DNA of 64,000 nucleotides from Tyto alba (lineage: Eukaryota; Chordata; Aves; Strigiformes; Tytonidae): contig NW_024881296.1 in NCBI RefSeq assembly GCF_018691265.1, positions 9,455,427 through 9,519,426 of the forward strand, written 5' to 3'. Shown piece after piece: positions 13,031 through 23,900 of the stretch. Each line of letters begins with the position of its first letter. Position 1 is the first letter of the stretch. Under the pieces are notes generated by a model. The model had not been told where the DNA came from. It was given only the letters and a program-made list of their open reading frames with translations, and made no database searches. The position numbers were made by a program, and so were the translations under genes.

Positions 13031-13218
13031 TGTCGTGGTTTAGGCCTGATTGACAGCCAACCACAATGCAGCAGCTCTCTCTCCCTTCCCCTCCGGCAAT
13101 GAGAAGGGACAGAGAGCCAGGCTTGGGATTCAAGATAGGACTGGGATGGGGGAAAATCCCCCTTTTATGATCACGAGCAAAAGGCAGACTCGTTAGGGGA
13201 AGGAAAAAAAAGCATACA

Positions 13219-13224
13219 TTTATT
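13219..13224 (-). terminator. LTR polyadenylation signal AATAAA
   Basis: TTTATT on the plus strand reads AATAAA in the LTR's sense direction, about 190 bp before the LTR's 3' end. It lies about 720 bp downstream of the TATA-like box, which implies an unusually long R region or a different start site. Confidence 0.55.
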
Positions 13225-13490
13225 ACAGACACTAACAACACATAACAGAGTAGGACAGTGAGAAGCATTGCCACATCTTGAGAACACCTTCCCCCCACCC
13301 CTCCCTTCTTCCCGGGCTCAGCTCTGCTCCCGATATCTCTACCTCCTCCCCCAGTGGCGCAGGGGCAGGGATTGGGGGGTGCAGTCAGCGCTGCCACTTC
13401 CTTCATGTTCGGTGAGGGGAGTGTCCAAAACTTGTTACCCCCTGATCCATCGTGGTCCCCCTCTCACAGGAGACAGTCTTCCACAAACTT

Positions 13491-13649
13491 TCTCTGACTT
13501 GAATTCCTCCCATGGGCCGCAGCGTTCCCCACACTGCTCCGTCATGGGTCACTAACTTCCTCTGACTGGATTCCCTCCCACGGGCTGCAGCCCTTCCCGA
13601 GCTGCTCCGGCGTGGGACTCCCCCACATGCTGCAATCCTCCCAGTGCTG
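13491..13649. repeat. about 68-bp imperfect tandem repeat inside the LTR
   Basis: Unit 1 (13491-13550) and unit 2 (13559-13619) share the order CTCTGACT, ATTCC, CTCCCA, GGGC, GCAGC, CTGCTCCG and TGGG. A third, partial unit follows (about 13620-13649). Divergence between units shows an old duplication, probably part of the family's LTR structure. Confidence 0.65.
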
Positions 13650-13939
13650 AATTACAGCAGCGGGGCTACCTTTTTCCATGAGACCCCGGCCTTCTTCGGG
13701 CACAGAACCTTGATCAGCCGAGCAGGAACAACAGGCCATAAATCAATGTCTGCTCCACCGTAGATCTTCATGGGTGGCAGGGGGGGGCCGCCCTGCCGTC
13801 TCACCACAGGATACAGGAGGGTCTCTGCTCCGGCACACCTCCCCCCTCCTTTTTTCCTCCGTTCCTCCACTGACCTTGGTGTTCATGCAGCTGCAGCGAC
13901 TCCTCCTCACAAGTCCCACTGCCCGTCACCACGTCCCTT

Positions 13940-13974
13940 CTTAAATACGTTATCGCAGAGGCGCAGCCGATTGG
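13940..13974 (-). promoter_or_regulatory. LTR core promoter: CCAAT box and TATA-like box
   Basis: On the minus strand CCAAT (13970-13974) precedes TATTTAAG (13940-13947) by about 25 bp, normal U3 promoter geometry. Transcription would run toward lower coordinates. Confidence 0.55.
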
Positions 13975-14104
13975 CTCAATTTCCCAAACAGAAGCGGAGC
14001 TGACGTGGAGCTGGGGGAGCTTCGAGAAGCTTCTCACAGGGGGCCGCCCCGATAGCCCCCTCACCTGCCACCAAAAAACTCCACCACTCACTCAACCCAG
14101 GACA

Positions 14105-14109
14105 TGGCT
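14105..14109. repeat. target-site duplication TGGCT, right copy
   Basis: Matches 13026-13030 exactly and fixes the right end of the LTR at 14104. Confidence 0.85.
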
Positions 14110-17100
14110 GCATTAAATTAGTTTTCTGGATTCCCTAAATTGAAATATCTGCACCCACTACTGGGGCAACCTCCTTCTGTGTCATTGCGTTTCTACACAA
14201 AAGGAAGAAGAAAAATGCCCACTGAAAGCTACAACACTTGTTTGAAGTTCTGGTTGAGGTTAAAGGTAAGAAATATATTTATGCAGTAACATCTGAATCA
14301 GTTGTCCTTTTGATTTCAATTAATCTAGTTAATTTTCCATCAAACTCTGCAGAATTTAGTGCAGTTAAATTAGAAGTAATTTTGTCCCTGTATGTTTGGA
14401 AACATCTGTAAATTCATACTAAAATGTACCAAAAGCATGTTATAATTTATATGTAATTGTTTGTGAGGTTAGAGGCTGATTATTTCTGCCAGACTTTTGT
14501 TAATCAATATCCTACTGTAGTCAGTGATCAAAAACTAAACATAGGATTTTGTTTCAACCTTGTCTTTGTGTGTAGACTGTTTTGGATCTGTATTTTTCCT
14601 GGATTTTTACACTTCCATTAAGTAAATCCTAGTTCAGAATCTATACATATTTTTCATTAGATAAAATGGCCTTTTGCAGTACTTGCTGCCCTGATGAAAT
14701 TCAGGTTCAATGTGACATTTTATGGTTTTAAGACTGGCAAAGAATCCAAGACAGATCTCTGATAATTGTACCTATGGTGGTAACTATCTGAAAGGTATTT
14801 TGTAGTGATTTATGAAATAAGCTCCCTTATTTATTTCAGGGGTACAATAGTGAACTGTCAAATAGGAATATGATGAAATTAAGTTGTTTGCAAAAGTTAA
14901 CAGACACTACCTGGCTTTGGCTCTTATTTTAGCATGGGCAGAAATTTTTCAGATAGGTAGAATGGCAGAAAAAATCAAATCCATATAGTTATAGACTTAT
15001 TTTGAACAAATAAGCTCAAAAACTGAAAATGAAATTTGAAGGAAAATACCACTTAAAAAGAAAATGTAAACACTCATCCAATTAATAAAAGTCAGAAAAA
15101 GAACTGTGATACTTCTGTGCCTTATACTTATTTTATCAATAAGATATAAGATCTGAAAGCAAGTCTTGAAATGATATGAAGAAAGAAAATTAAAATACTT
15201 ATAGAAATTCTGAAAATGTAAGAGTTATAGATCTGACTTCTAGCCTCTCAGGCACAAGAGTATCAGCCCAGACTTACTACAGTTTATTTTAAGTTATTCT
15301 AGCAGACCGGTGTTGGATATATAACAGGGGAAAAAGCAGAAATATTTGTATGTCTTATCTTCTGACAGCATGCATGCAGTCCAGTTATGGATGAATATTT
15401 ACAACAGAAGACTCACCAAGATAAATAACTCACAATGCTTTGCTGAATGACATAAATTATTTGCAAAAAGAAGGGAATTCACAATTGAGTTACTGTGTTG
15501 TAGGTGAGAGAGGGAAGAGAGATTTGTATCAAGGAGTTACTAAACTGGCTTTTCCATCTTTTTCAATTTGCTGTTGGCATAAAGAGAAATAATCATCTTA
15601 TTTCAGTGGCTGGCAAAACAATTTCTATATACAATATGTGTAAGTTGTATGAAATTTAAGTGGTTTTTGATTCACCTAGATGGAAAATGTTACAGAGATG
15701 TAAAATCGTTGTCTTCATTACGAAGAAGGATCATTGCATTACAAACAGTATGAATCAAAAGAATGGCTCAGAAGACTGCCTGTTGGCATTTGATAGAAGT
15801 GCTTCAGGTAGTCCCACAGTAAATATCACAAATAGATCCATTATACTGTAGCACTGATTTACTTCTCTGTACTTAACATTTCCACTTGATTGTTAGTTTC
15901 TCCCCAGGATGAGATATCTGTCTATAAAGATCTTACTCTTATTTTTTTTTTTTAACCTCTGCAGGATTGAACATTTCTTAATACATGTTGATCTAAAACA
16001 TCAGGGAATTATATGTGCCCATTTAGTCCATTCTGTACCATGGCGCAGTTTTCCATTATTTTTTAACAAATTTTCTTATCATTTAATCTTACCTATATAA
16101 TATAATCTTGGAGACCAGTGAAGGAAGCCCCTGGTCTGCAAATCTCGAATATCTAGAGACTCCTCAGGACTGCTGAGGACCATCAGGTGGCTTCAGAATA
16201 CTGCCAAGATGGCTCATTTCACTTTGGTGTAAAGATGGACAGTATCACCTTAGATCTAGAAACACTGAGTATCACATATATCTTAGGAGAAAGATACTGA
16301 GGGGAAGTCAAAGTTTTCAAATCCATTTAATAAATTTTCACTCCAGATTGATCAATTACCATTGTATCTGGTCTCAGCTAAAAGGCAATAATGAACTATG
16401 AAAAATCTATCTCACTTAGAAGTTAGCTATCAAGTGTATGTGCTATTGTGCAGTCTACAAAGCTCAGTAAACTACCAAGTGCGCTACAAATTGCAAGAGA
16501 AATTTCTCACTGAAACATGAGTTACCAAAGAAGGGAAGGATATCTTGCCTGTTTTTAAGGAAAATACCTACTTACTGTTAAATACATGCTACCTAGTTTC
16601 AACACAGAGACTTTTCACGTAGTCAAAGGAGTGAAATGATGTTCCTGTTAATCAAAAGGGCTGGTCCAGTATCAATTTTGGGCTGAAAGACTAACTCTTT
16701 CTGGCTCTTCTGGAAGACTGCAAAGGGGAAACTGCCTACAAATGGTAACTTGTTCCACCAAAACTACAGACTTATTAAAGGCAGGCACAGAAATCTCTCT
16801 TGTGTTCTCTCTGGTATTCATCAAAATACTAGATGTTATTAGATGTTGCATTATTAGATGTTGCAATTCTTGAAAAGAGTAATACTTCAGTTATCAAGGA
16901 AGGAAGCCAAGGAGGCTTGCTATTTCCTGAACTTTATGTGTGTCTCCAAGAGAACTGTCTTCCCCAGACTGGTCTTTTTTCTCACAACAGGATCTGAACT
17001 CTTCAGGGAAGGAGTGGGTATGCTGCATTCCAACTTCTGTGTGTGCCTCTTGCAATTCTGTGAGTGTTTGCATCTGCCTTATGGAGAAAAGGTTGTATCT

Positions 17101-19620
17101 GTTCCCAAGTTCTCAAAGGATATATAAAACTATTTTTTCAATAGTCATATTTTGTTGTTTTCATGCTTGAAAGTAACTGTTTTAGTTGTCATCAGAAAAT
17201 AATATGCTTTCTACGGAATAGAATACGTAACCCAAATTCAGTGTTTTCCTCAATCTTTATTTTACTTAATGCAGCTTTCAAATATTGAATAGGTTAAAAT
17301 ATGTGAAAATAATATATTGCACATTCACCAAAGCAGTTAAGAATGTGCTTTAAATCTGGCTTTTATAAATAAGGTTTATTTATGTTTAACATCGGCACAA
17401 CCACATACACAGTCCCTGTCATCTAAACACGACGACTGCCATATATAAGTTTGGTGAAGTCACAATGCAATATACCATATGAAATAAACAAGACAGAAAA
17501 ACTAATCTTCATAATTAGCTTTTCTGAATATTCTTGACTTTCATGTACTCAGGAAAAAACCTGATCATCCATGTACGACAGAAATGCCTATTGATCAGCT
17601 GTAACAAAAAAATCCAATGGATTTATTCTTACTTTTACAATGTCCAAAAGCTTGCCAAAAGCCAGTATTTTATAGAACAAACAGTAAGGCATACTCCATA
17701 TTTGGAAGACTTATCTCCCCCTCTTGTTATTGACTGGAGGGTTAGTTAATTTCGTTTTCTTTAATTATCTGAGTTTTTTTGATAATGCTTTTCAGAGGTT
17801 GCTGTTGAAAGAGTATCTTTAGCAATTAGATAAAATTGGGGGAAAAAAAAAAGGATAAAGAAAGGAATTAAAATAGTGATAGATTTTTCAATAAAGGGTT
17901 AACTGTTGTGACCTTTTCTAAAGGCTAAAATCAAAGGATAACCAAAGAAATTAAAAGACAATAGTTTTCAAAATAACAAAACTAATTATTTTTTTTTGCA
18001 ACAGGAAAAGGAATCTGAGAAGTTCAATTTCAATATTTAGAGTTTAATATTATTTCAAAGGTGAGATATTTGGATGGGCAATAGGAATACCATAGTAAAT
18101 TTCTCAGATTGTAAAAGATATACTAATCAGTGCTTCTATTTACGTGCAGATTACCAAAGAATTAGAGTTATGAAGCATTTGTGCCCTGTGAACGTGACTT
18201 CACATCCTTTCTTCTGAAGCACATTGGTAACTTTTCTACAAAGCAAATATCCTAATCAAGATCTAATTTAAGGCCAGTTTTAGTGAAAGGTTTTAACATC
18301 CATAGGTGAACAGGCATCTGTCTTTAAAATCACTGCCAAAACAGAGAAATTAAACTAAATAAATCACTGTTTTTATCCAGCATAGCCATATGCTTATGAT
18401 ATTTTGATTGCTACTAACATAAAGATCACATTCCCACAACATGAGACTGGATTTCACATTAGCTGACTTGTCACACATCTAACCTCTAACAGAAATGTAA
18501 TTTTCTTGGAACTCTACACCACAAGATTCATTTCTGGTTTAAGATAACGATATTAACTGTGCTGTTAATGGTATGTTAATGTAATTTCAAGGAGCAGCTG
18601 TTATGTAAAGGGAAATGATTAACTGAAGCAGTAACAGTACATAGATCTTTTAAAAAATGTTTTGTACTAAAAGAGTAGAAAAGCTGAAGTCCAGGTTGCC
18701 TTGTTAAGTGAGAGAAAGGTTCTACAGTTATCACAAACAATTAAATCTAATCTCTGAATATGTACTGTAGCTGTCCACTGTTACTTTTCTAGCCTGATCT
18801 TTACAAGTGAAACAGCTTTGCCTGTGTCCACTACAAGGAGCTCTGTGGAAGGAAGCGGGAAGCATCTGTTCATGTGTGCTTGGGCAAACATGGTGCTTCT
18901 GCCTAGGGCCTCCTCGCTCCTCAGAGCTCCGTGTCCATCTATATGTACTGCATACGCTAGGTAGTAACTGGAATTCAGGGATGTCTCCATTTTTCTCACC
19001 CCATCCACATCTTTCCCCTTGCTGCCCCTTGTCTTCAGAACCACAATAGTAATATCACTTTCTTCTTTTCACTGAAGGCTGCGTTTGAGGCTCTGTCCCA
19101 AAAGGTAATGAAATGGTGATGCTGTCATTAACCTTCAGAGGAAAAGGGATTCACCTGTATGGTCTTCTAGTTCATAGCACCATTCTGTCACCCATGTCCT
19201 GTGGTTGAACAGCCCTCCTTGTTTAAATTTTCTTTGATGCTGCAGGGTTCAAAACATAAGGTAGAGGAGAAAGTTCTCAGGCTATGCTTCAATTTTCAGG
19301 ATTTGAATGTTAGGGATCAATTACAAAAGGATTTTGTCACAGCACCTGATTTTTAGGCACTTTGGTATTTAATACCAGGGGTCCTGAGGTAGGCTGCCTA
19401 TAAAATCTATGTAGAGAATGCTTTGAACAGAGAATATGGTGTAGTATAAGAGGTGAGTGGTCCACAGGAGCTGGAAAGCAATGGCCTAAAGCATTGAATA
19501 TGAAATTCTGACACCCACTAGGGCTTAAGTACCTTACTTAAGGTTTACTGTGTGACATCTCTATACTGTGAAGTTCCACAGCCCTATTTACAGTATTGAT
19601 GTAAGTACTCCTCTTAGATG
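14110..19620. other. AT-rich unique DNA between the two LTRs
   Basis: About 5.5 kb with no retroviral protein similarity, no primer-binding site and ordinary AT-rich composition, so it is host sequence rather than a provirus interior. A GC-richer pocket lies at about 18830-18960. Small tandem repeats occur at 16829-16868. Confidence 0.6.
16829..16868. repeat. short tandem repeat of TAGATGTTGCATTAT type
   Basis: About 2.6 copies of a roughly 15-bp unit beginning TAGATGTT, the first copy shortened. Confidence 0.7.
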
Positions 19621-20190
19621 TGTTGCGGTTTAAACCCAGCCAGCAGCCAAACACCACAGAGCCACTCACTCACCCCCCTCTAGCTGGGGGATAGGAGAGA
19701 GAATTGGAGGAGTAAAGGGAGACTCGTAGGTTGAGATAAAAAGAGTTTAATAAATGAAATAAAATAAAACTATAACAATAATAGAAAGTACAAATGGGTA
19801 ATACACAATGTGATTGCTCACCACCTGCTGATTAATACCCAGCCCATTCCTGGGTAGCCATCCCAAAACTGTAATACCAGCAGCGAGAGATAATCCCCTC
19901 CTTCTCTGCTGACCCTCCTTTATATGCTGAGAATGATGTTACATGATATGGAGTATTTCATTGGACAGTTTGGGTCCAGTGCCCTGGCTGTGCTCCCTCA
20001 CACCTTGTGCACCTGCGCACAGACAGGACATGGGGAGTTGGAGAGTCCTTGATTTCTCAGCAACAGCTGAAAACATCAGTGTGTTATCAGCATTCTTCTC
20101 ATACCAAATCCCACACTCTAATCCAAAACACAGCACTATCACATAGCTACTAGAAGAAAAATTATCTCTATCCCAGCGAAAACCACAACA
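19621..20190 (-). mobile_element. endogenous retrovirus solo LTR, bird type, older
   Basis: A 570-bp block with TG...CA ends and near-perfect terminal inverted repeats, TGTTGCGGTTT at the left and AAACCACAACA at the right. In the sense (minus) direction it carries CCAAT (19960-19964), TATAAA (19919-19924) and an ATTAAA polyadenylation signal (about 19744-19749), a normal LTR order. The flanking 5-mers AGATG and AGACC match at three of five positions, so the target duplication is decayed or uncertain. It lacks internal retroviral sequence, hence a solo LTR. Its sense 3' end (GGCTG...TAAACCRCRACA) resembles that of the LTR at 13031-14104, suggesting related families. Confidence 0.85.
19919..19964 (-). 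promoter_or_regulatory. LTR core promoter: CCAAT and TATAAA
   Basis: CCAAT (19960-19964) lies about 35 bp upstream of TATAAA (19919-19924) on the minus strand, consistent with a U3 promoter firing toward lower coordinates. Confidence 0.55.
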
Positions 20191-23100
20191 AGACCATGAC
20201 TCAGCAGTAGAATCTCAACTGCAATATTCCTGCTAGTAGAGCTCACCACTAGCATATAATGTCACTCTTGTACCTTCTCTCTTTTTTTGGTCCAATAAAT
20301 AGTGAGGTAGATAAGATGGAAACCTGAAATAACAGAGACAAAGCAACCCCAAACCAGAGTAGTTAATTGTTATGACATTTATCCTGCAGGTAGGTTCAAG
20401 GCCTCTCTCCAGTCTTTAGGGGAAAATAGCTGCTGACCTGCAAAAAGGACAGAAGTAACAGTAACCTCTCTTCCTTAAACCATATACTATACAGGACCAC
20501 ACCCTGTAGTTCTATGAATTACTCTTTTTAGAGAAATACTGACATACTTAGCAGCATCAAGACTTCTGCAGATCTTTGGGCATTAAATAAATAAATAATC
20601 CCAGCTTTTAATATGCTCTACTTAAAAGGGCCTACTGGTTTCAATCATCACTAAGATGAAGTAGTAAATGTTGAGGATATAAAATCTCAATTTGTTTGCC
20701 AAAAGGATAGATATGCTGTCTAACCCAAAGAAAACATGATTTGGAAAACTTCATTTGACTCCTCTGTACTAGAATAAATGTAATCTGCAGAAAAAGTCAA
20801 TACAATAAAATGGTGTTTACAGAAAAATAGAAAGAGTCTGAAATTATTTTAGGGCATTGAAATGGTTATACTCTCTTTCTGCTTATAATGAGATTGTTTT
20901 GTGAAAATACTTACTAGGGGAATTAGCTTTATGAGTGTGCAGAGATTGATATGAAGACAGTCCCTGCTTTGGAAAGTAAATCTCTAAGAAGATGCACACC
21001 ACACTCCTCTTACCCCCCCCCCCAATCAGTAGCAGGTGTTAAGGTAATCAAAGTATTTAAGATCAACTTTTCTAAATTTACAGAAATTGGTTTCAATTCC
21101 ATTACACTTGCTCTCACAGTGTGATTTGCCAGTTGGCTGATGTCACGTTGGGTCCCAGCAGAACATCGCTGCCCGCCCCTGCTGTACTGGTGCTTGCTGC
21201 TGGTGCAGCACCCGCTGGGGAAGCTGCTGCGAGGCTTGCAATGGCAGAACACATTTCTGCTGGTGGGTTCATATGGCAGACCAGTGCTTTGTTTAAAAAA
21301 AGGTCTACACCAGGTCCCTACAAGGGAAGGCAATAACATTCATAGCTTTTAGACATATACACACAGATGGAGGTGAGGAGAAATGGGGTGCTGAGAGCTG
21401 CCATGCAGGTGGAAACACAGGTTTTAGATCTAAACCAGAGATTAGTAGTTACTCTAGTTAAAGTGGAACTAAAATTTGATTTTATCTTTATATTGGCTGA
21501 CTGTAAATATTAAACAACATTGAGACTCAATAAACTAATTGACTTAGTTATAGATTTTTTAAAAAAAAATCCTCAAACATTTTGCAGAACCCACAGAAAT
21601 AGCTGCTGTTACTGAAATTTTGCCCCTTGTTTGCCTAAACCCTTCTATCTTTAACAAATTTTTGTCTTACACCTGCTGGTGTGAGACTCGATGTCTTTGA
21701 AATTTTATATCTGTTGTACTGGGAGCAGTAAACTGGTTTGACTTATGGTCTTGGGAGGTGATGAGAAAATAATTCTGACTGTAAATGTGGAACAAAGAAA
21801 TTTTAAGGGGAAAGCCTGTCCAAGAAGATTTGAAATAGAGGCATGTCAGGGTATGATTTCAGGGAACAGGCTGATAAATAGACTCTATGCCATAGTTCTT
21901 TAAGCACATATATTAGTCTTAGCTTACAAAACCCCCTAAATTAGGTAAATTAAGCACATGCAGACTATTTGTTGTGTTAAATCTACTTTCTTTTCTGTGT
22001 ATAGTTTCTCCTGTGAAGATTAAACACTTCATTTTGATGAAAGTGTTCTGAGTTTGTGGAGCTATAGGTCATATATCCTGACTGGAAGGTTATCTGGATG
22101 AGCTAAATTCCATTTGGTCTGTTGATTTGTTGTATTGTATAAGCAGGGTTGTAATAACCCAGTGGCTGAACCCTGTTTTAGCCTCTTTTAAACCAGTTCA
22201 TGCTGTGGCTTTATGAAATATAGTGGTACAAGGGAAGGGGCAGTGCAGAATTTCCTCTCGTAATAATAATTCCAGCTTCTTCTGTCTTCAACTCCTCTTT
22301 GAGAGTGAGACAAACATGGATATCCTCCTCCCTCCCCTCCCATCCTTTCTCCTTCAGACCAGAAATGGGGGTCCTATGAAGACTATGTTTAGAGAAACAC
22401 AAGAGAGGGTACAAAGGTGGAGCTAAGTCAGTAACTAAATTCAGATTTGTTTGTTATATAGGGTTCTTATTTAAATATAGAAAATTAAATGATGAATAAG
22501 TAGCTTACCTGGCATTCATTACTGATGAGATTGCCTTTGGATATACAAGCACTCATACCTCTGTGTGAGTGTCTATACATAAATATAAACATACATTTAC
22601 ATATGAAAAAAAAATCAGGAACATAAATCAGGTTCTTTTTGTTGTCAAATTAGACTCTCTTTTACGTTTTTAACTTTAGCAATAGGGTGCAAAAACAAAT
22701 GAAGGTGGGAAAAGAGCAACTTGAAGGATGTCAATTTGTAAGATTCCATTTCAAAAGTATTGTAAACTCTTAGCTTATCAAGCGGTATTAAAAACCTAAG
22801 ATGTTTGGGTGATAAGACCTATTAGTTACTGCCATATCTTATTATTGTAGAGTTTTTTTGAAACCTGAGTTATTTACTGCTTTGAATAAAAAATTAATTT
22901 CATTAAAGAACAAACTGAAACACGGCTCAATGTAGAAAACAGAAGAGAAATAATATTTAATTCATAACTGGAATCTTTGTAGACTCTGTCATGCCACTAT
23001 GGCTACCACTACAATCTTGTGCAGTAAGTATAACACTGGGTATTAAAATTAGCGTTGGTGTATTACAAATGAAAATGAAAATATGTAATTAGTTACACTG

Positions 23101-23335
23101 TAATAAATCTGTACAGTAAACATATAGTACTCTAGGCATAACAGTAAGACTAGTGTGAATATTTTTAAGGGAAAAGATGTCTGAAAATACATTTTAAAAA
23201 ATTAAATTGTTTCTTCTGTCATGATTGTACATATTTAAAAAGTGCAATATTTCAAGGTTTTTAATTCTTTGTTCAACATAATTTCATACGAAGTTCATTG
23301 CCAAATGCAGTTTTGGTCAAATAGGAAACACATTA
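20191..23335. other. AT-rich unique noncoding DNA
   Basis: No gene was recognised. It includes an 11-C run (21013-21023) and a small GC/CpG-richer patch at about 21120-21240 (about five CpGs, CTG-rich). Open frames there run on both strands and look compositional. Confidence 0.55.
21013..21023. repeat. poly(C) tract, 11 C
   Basis: An uninterrupted C run in AT-rich sequence, beside a small GC-richer patch. Confidence 0.85.
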
Positions 23336-23559
23336 ATGTATTCCCAGGTGGAACACTGTTGTATGCTAAAATGGAATTGCCTTGGAAAGTTATGCCAAGC
23401 CCTGGAGCAAACTAAACAACAAGTAGAAAAATATACTAAAATAAAATATACACCACTTTTTTTTAGAACTATTAGGGTAGGATTCATGTTCCATGCAGGA
23501 ATTAAACAGCTAACATCTCATTCCTTAAATTATGCTGGTTCCTCCACTCTCAGCTCTGG

Positions 23560-23900
23560 CATCTACCTCACGTCTGAAAGCCTAGTCGGCTGCATTTACG
23601 TACTAGAAGTGCCCTTGCCATCCAAAGTGCCTGTCTTACATGTCACAGGAGTCTCACCTTCTCTTTTCGCCCTGCCTCCATTAACTTCGTCGTCCAGGTC
23701 CTGTGGTCATTCATGTCCCCGTGCCAATCACCTCATGTCAGCCAGAGCTTGCTACGATGCCCTTCATTCAGTCCGGGTCGGAACGTAAAGTGCCCGTGCG
23801 GACTGCTCAGGGTCCAAGCTCACCAAGCAGAGCTGAGGGTCACAAGCGAGTCTGTGCTAGTCTGGGTATCTGTGTTAGGGGAGAATGGGCGTAGAGAGGC
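23560..23900. other. CpG-enriched patch
   Basis: About fourteen CpGs in roughly 340 bp, in a neighbourhood where CpG is nearly absent. The left part overlaps the longest stop-free frame in the window (23336-23788, 150 codons), which shows no recognisable domain and is close to the length expected by chance. It has no LTR ends. It could be a short unmethylated regulatory element, an unannotated exon or a young unrecognised repeat. Confidence 0.4.

Larger units (their letters stand above)
13031..14104 (-). mobile_element. endogenous retrovirus solo LTR, bird type, ERVL-like, young
   Basis: A 1,074-bp block inserted on the minus strand. It has TG...CA ends, imperfect terminal inverted repeats (TGTCGTGGTTTAGG against TGTCCTGGGTTGAG) and a perfect 5-bp target-site duplication TGGCT (13026-13030 and 14105-14109). 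In the sense direction it carries a CCAAT box (13970-13974), a TATA-like TATTTAAG (13940-13947) and an AATAAA polyadenylation signal (13219-13224). It is GC- and CpG-rich, unlike its flanks. No primer-binding site, polypurine tract or gag/pol sequence adjoins it, so it is a solo LTR left by recombination. The 5-bp duplication fits ERVL-like (class III) elements; the exact family was not determined. Several open frames inside it (about 13005-14091) have no coding meaning. Confidence 0.9.

Noticed and set aside
13005..14091. Several open frames of 65-133 codons
   Set aside because: They lie inside an LTR, on both strands, and reflect its GC content.
16205..16215. YY1-like CAAGATGGCT, also at about 59476
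   Set aside because: Motifs this short are expected by chance in 64 kb.
13031..20190. One full-length provirus with LTRs at both ends
   Set aside because: The interior is ordinary AT-rich DNA without gag, pol or env similarity, the two LTRs differ strongly in sequence and length, and the left one has its own perfect target duplication immediately at both ends.
23336..23788. 150-codon open frame as a gene
   Set aside because: No recognisable domain, mixed composition, and a length near the chance maximum for this amount of AT-rich sequence.
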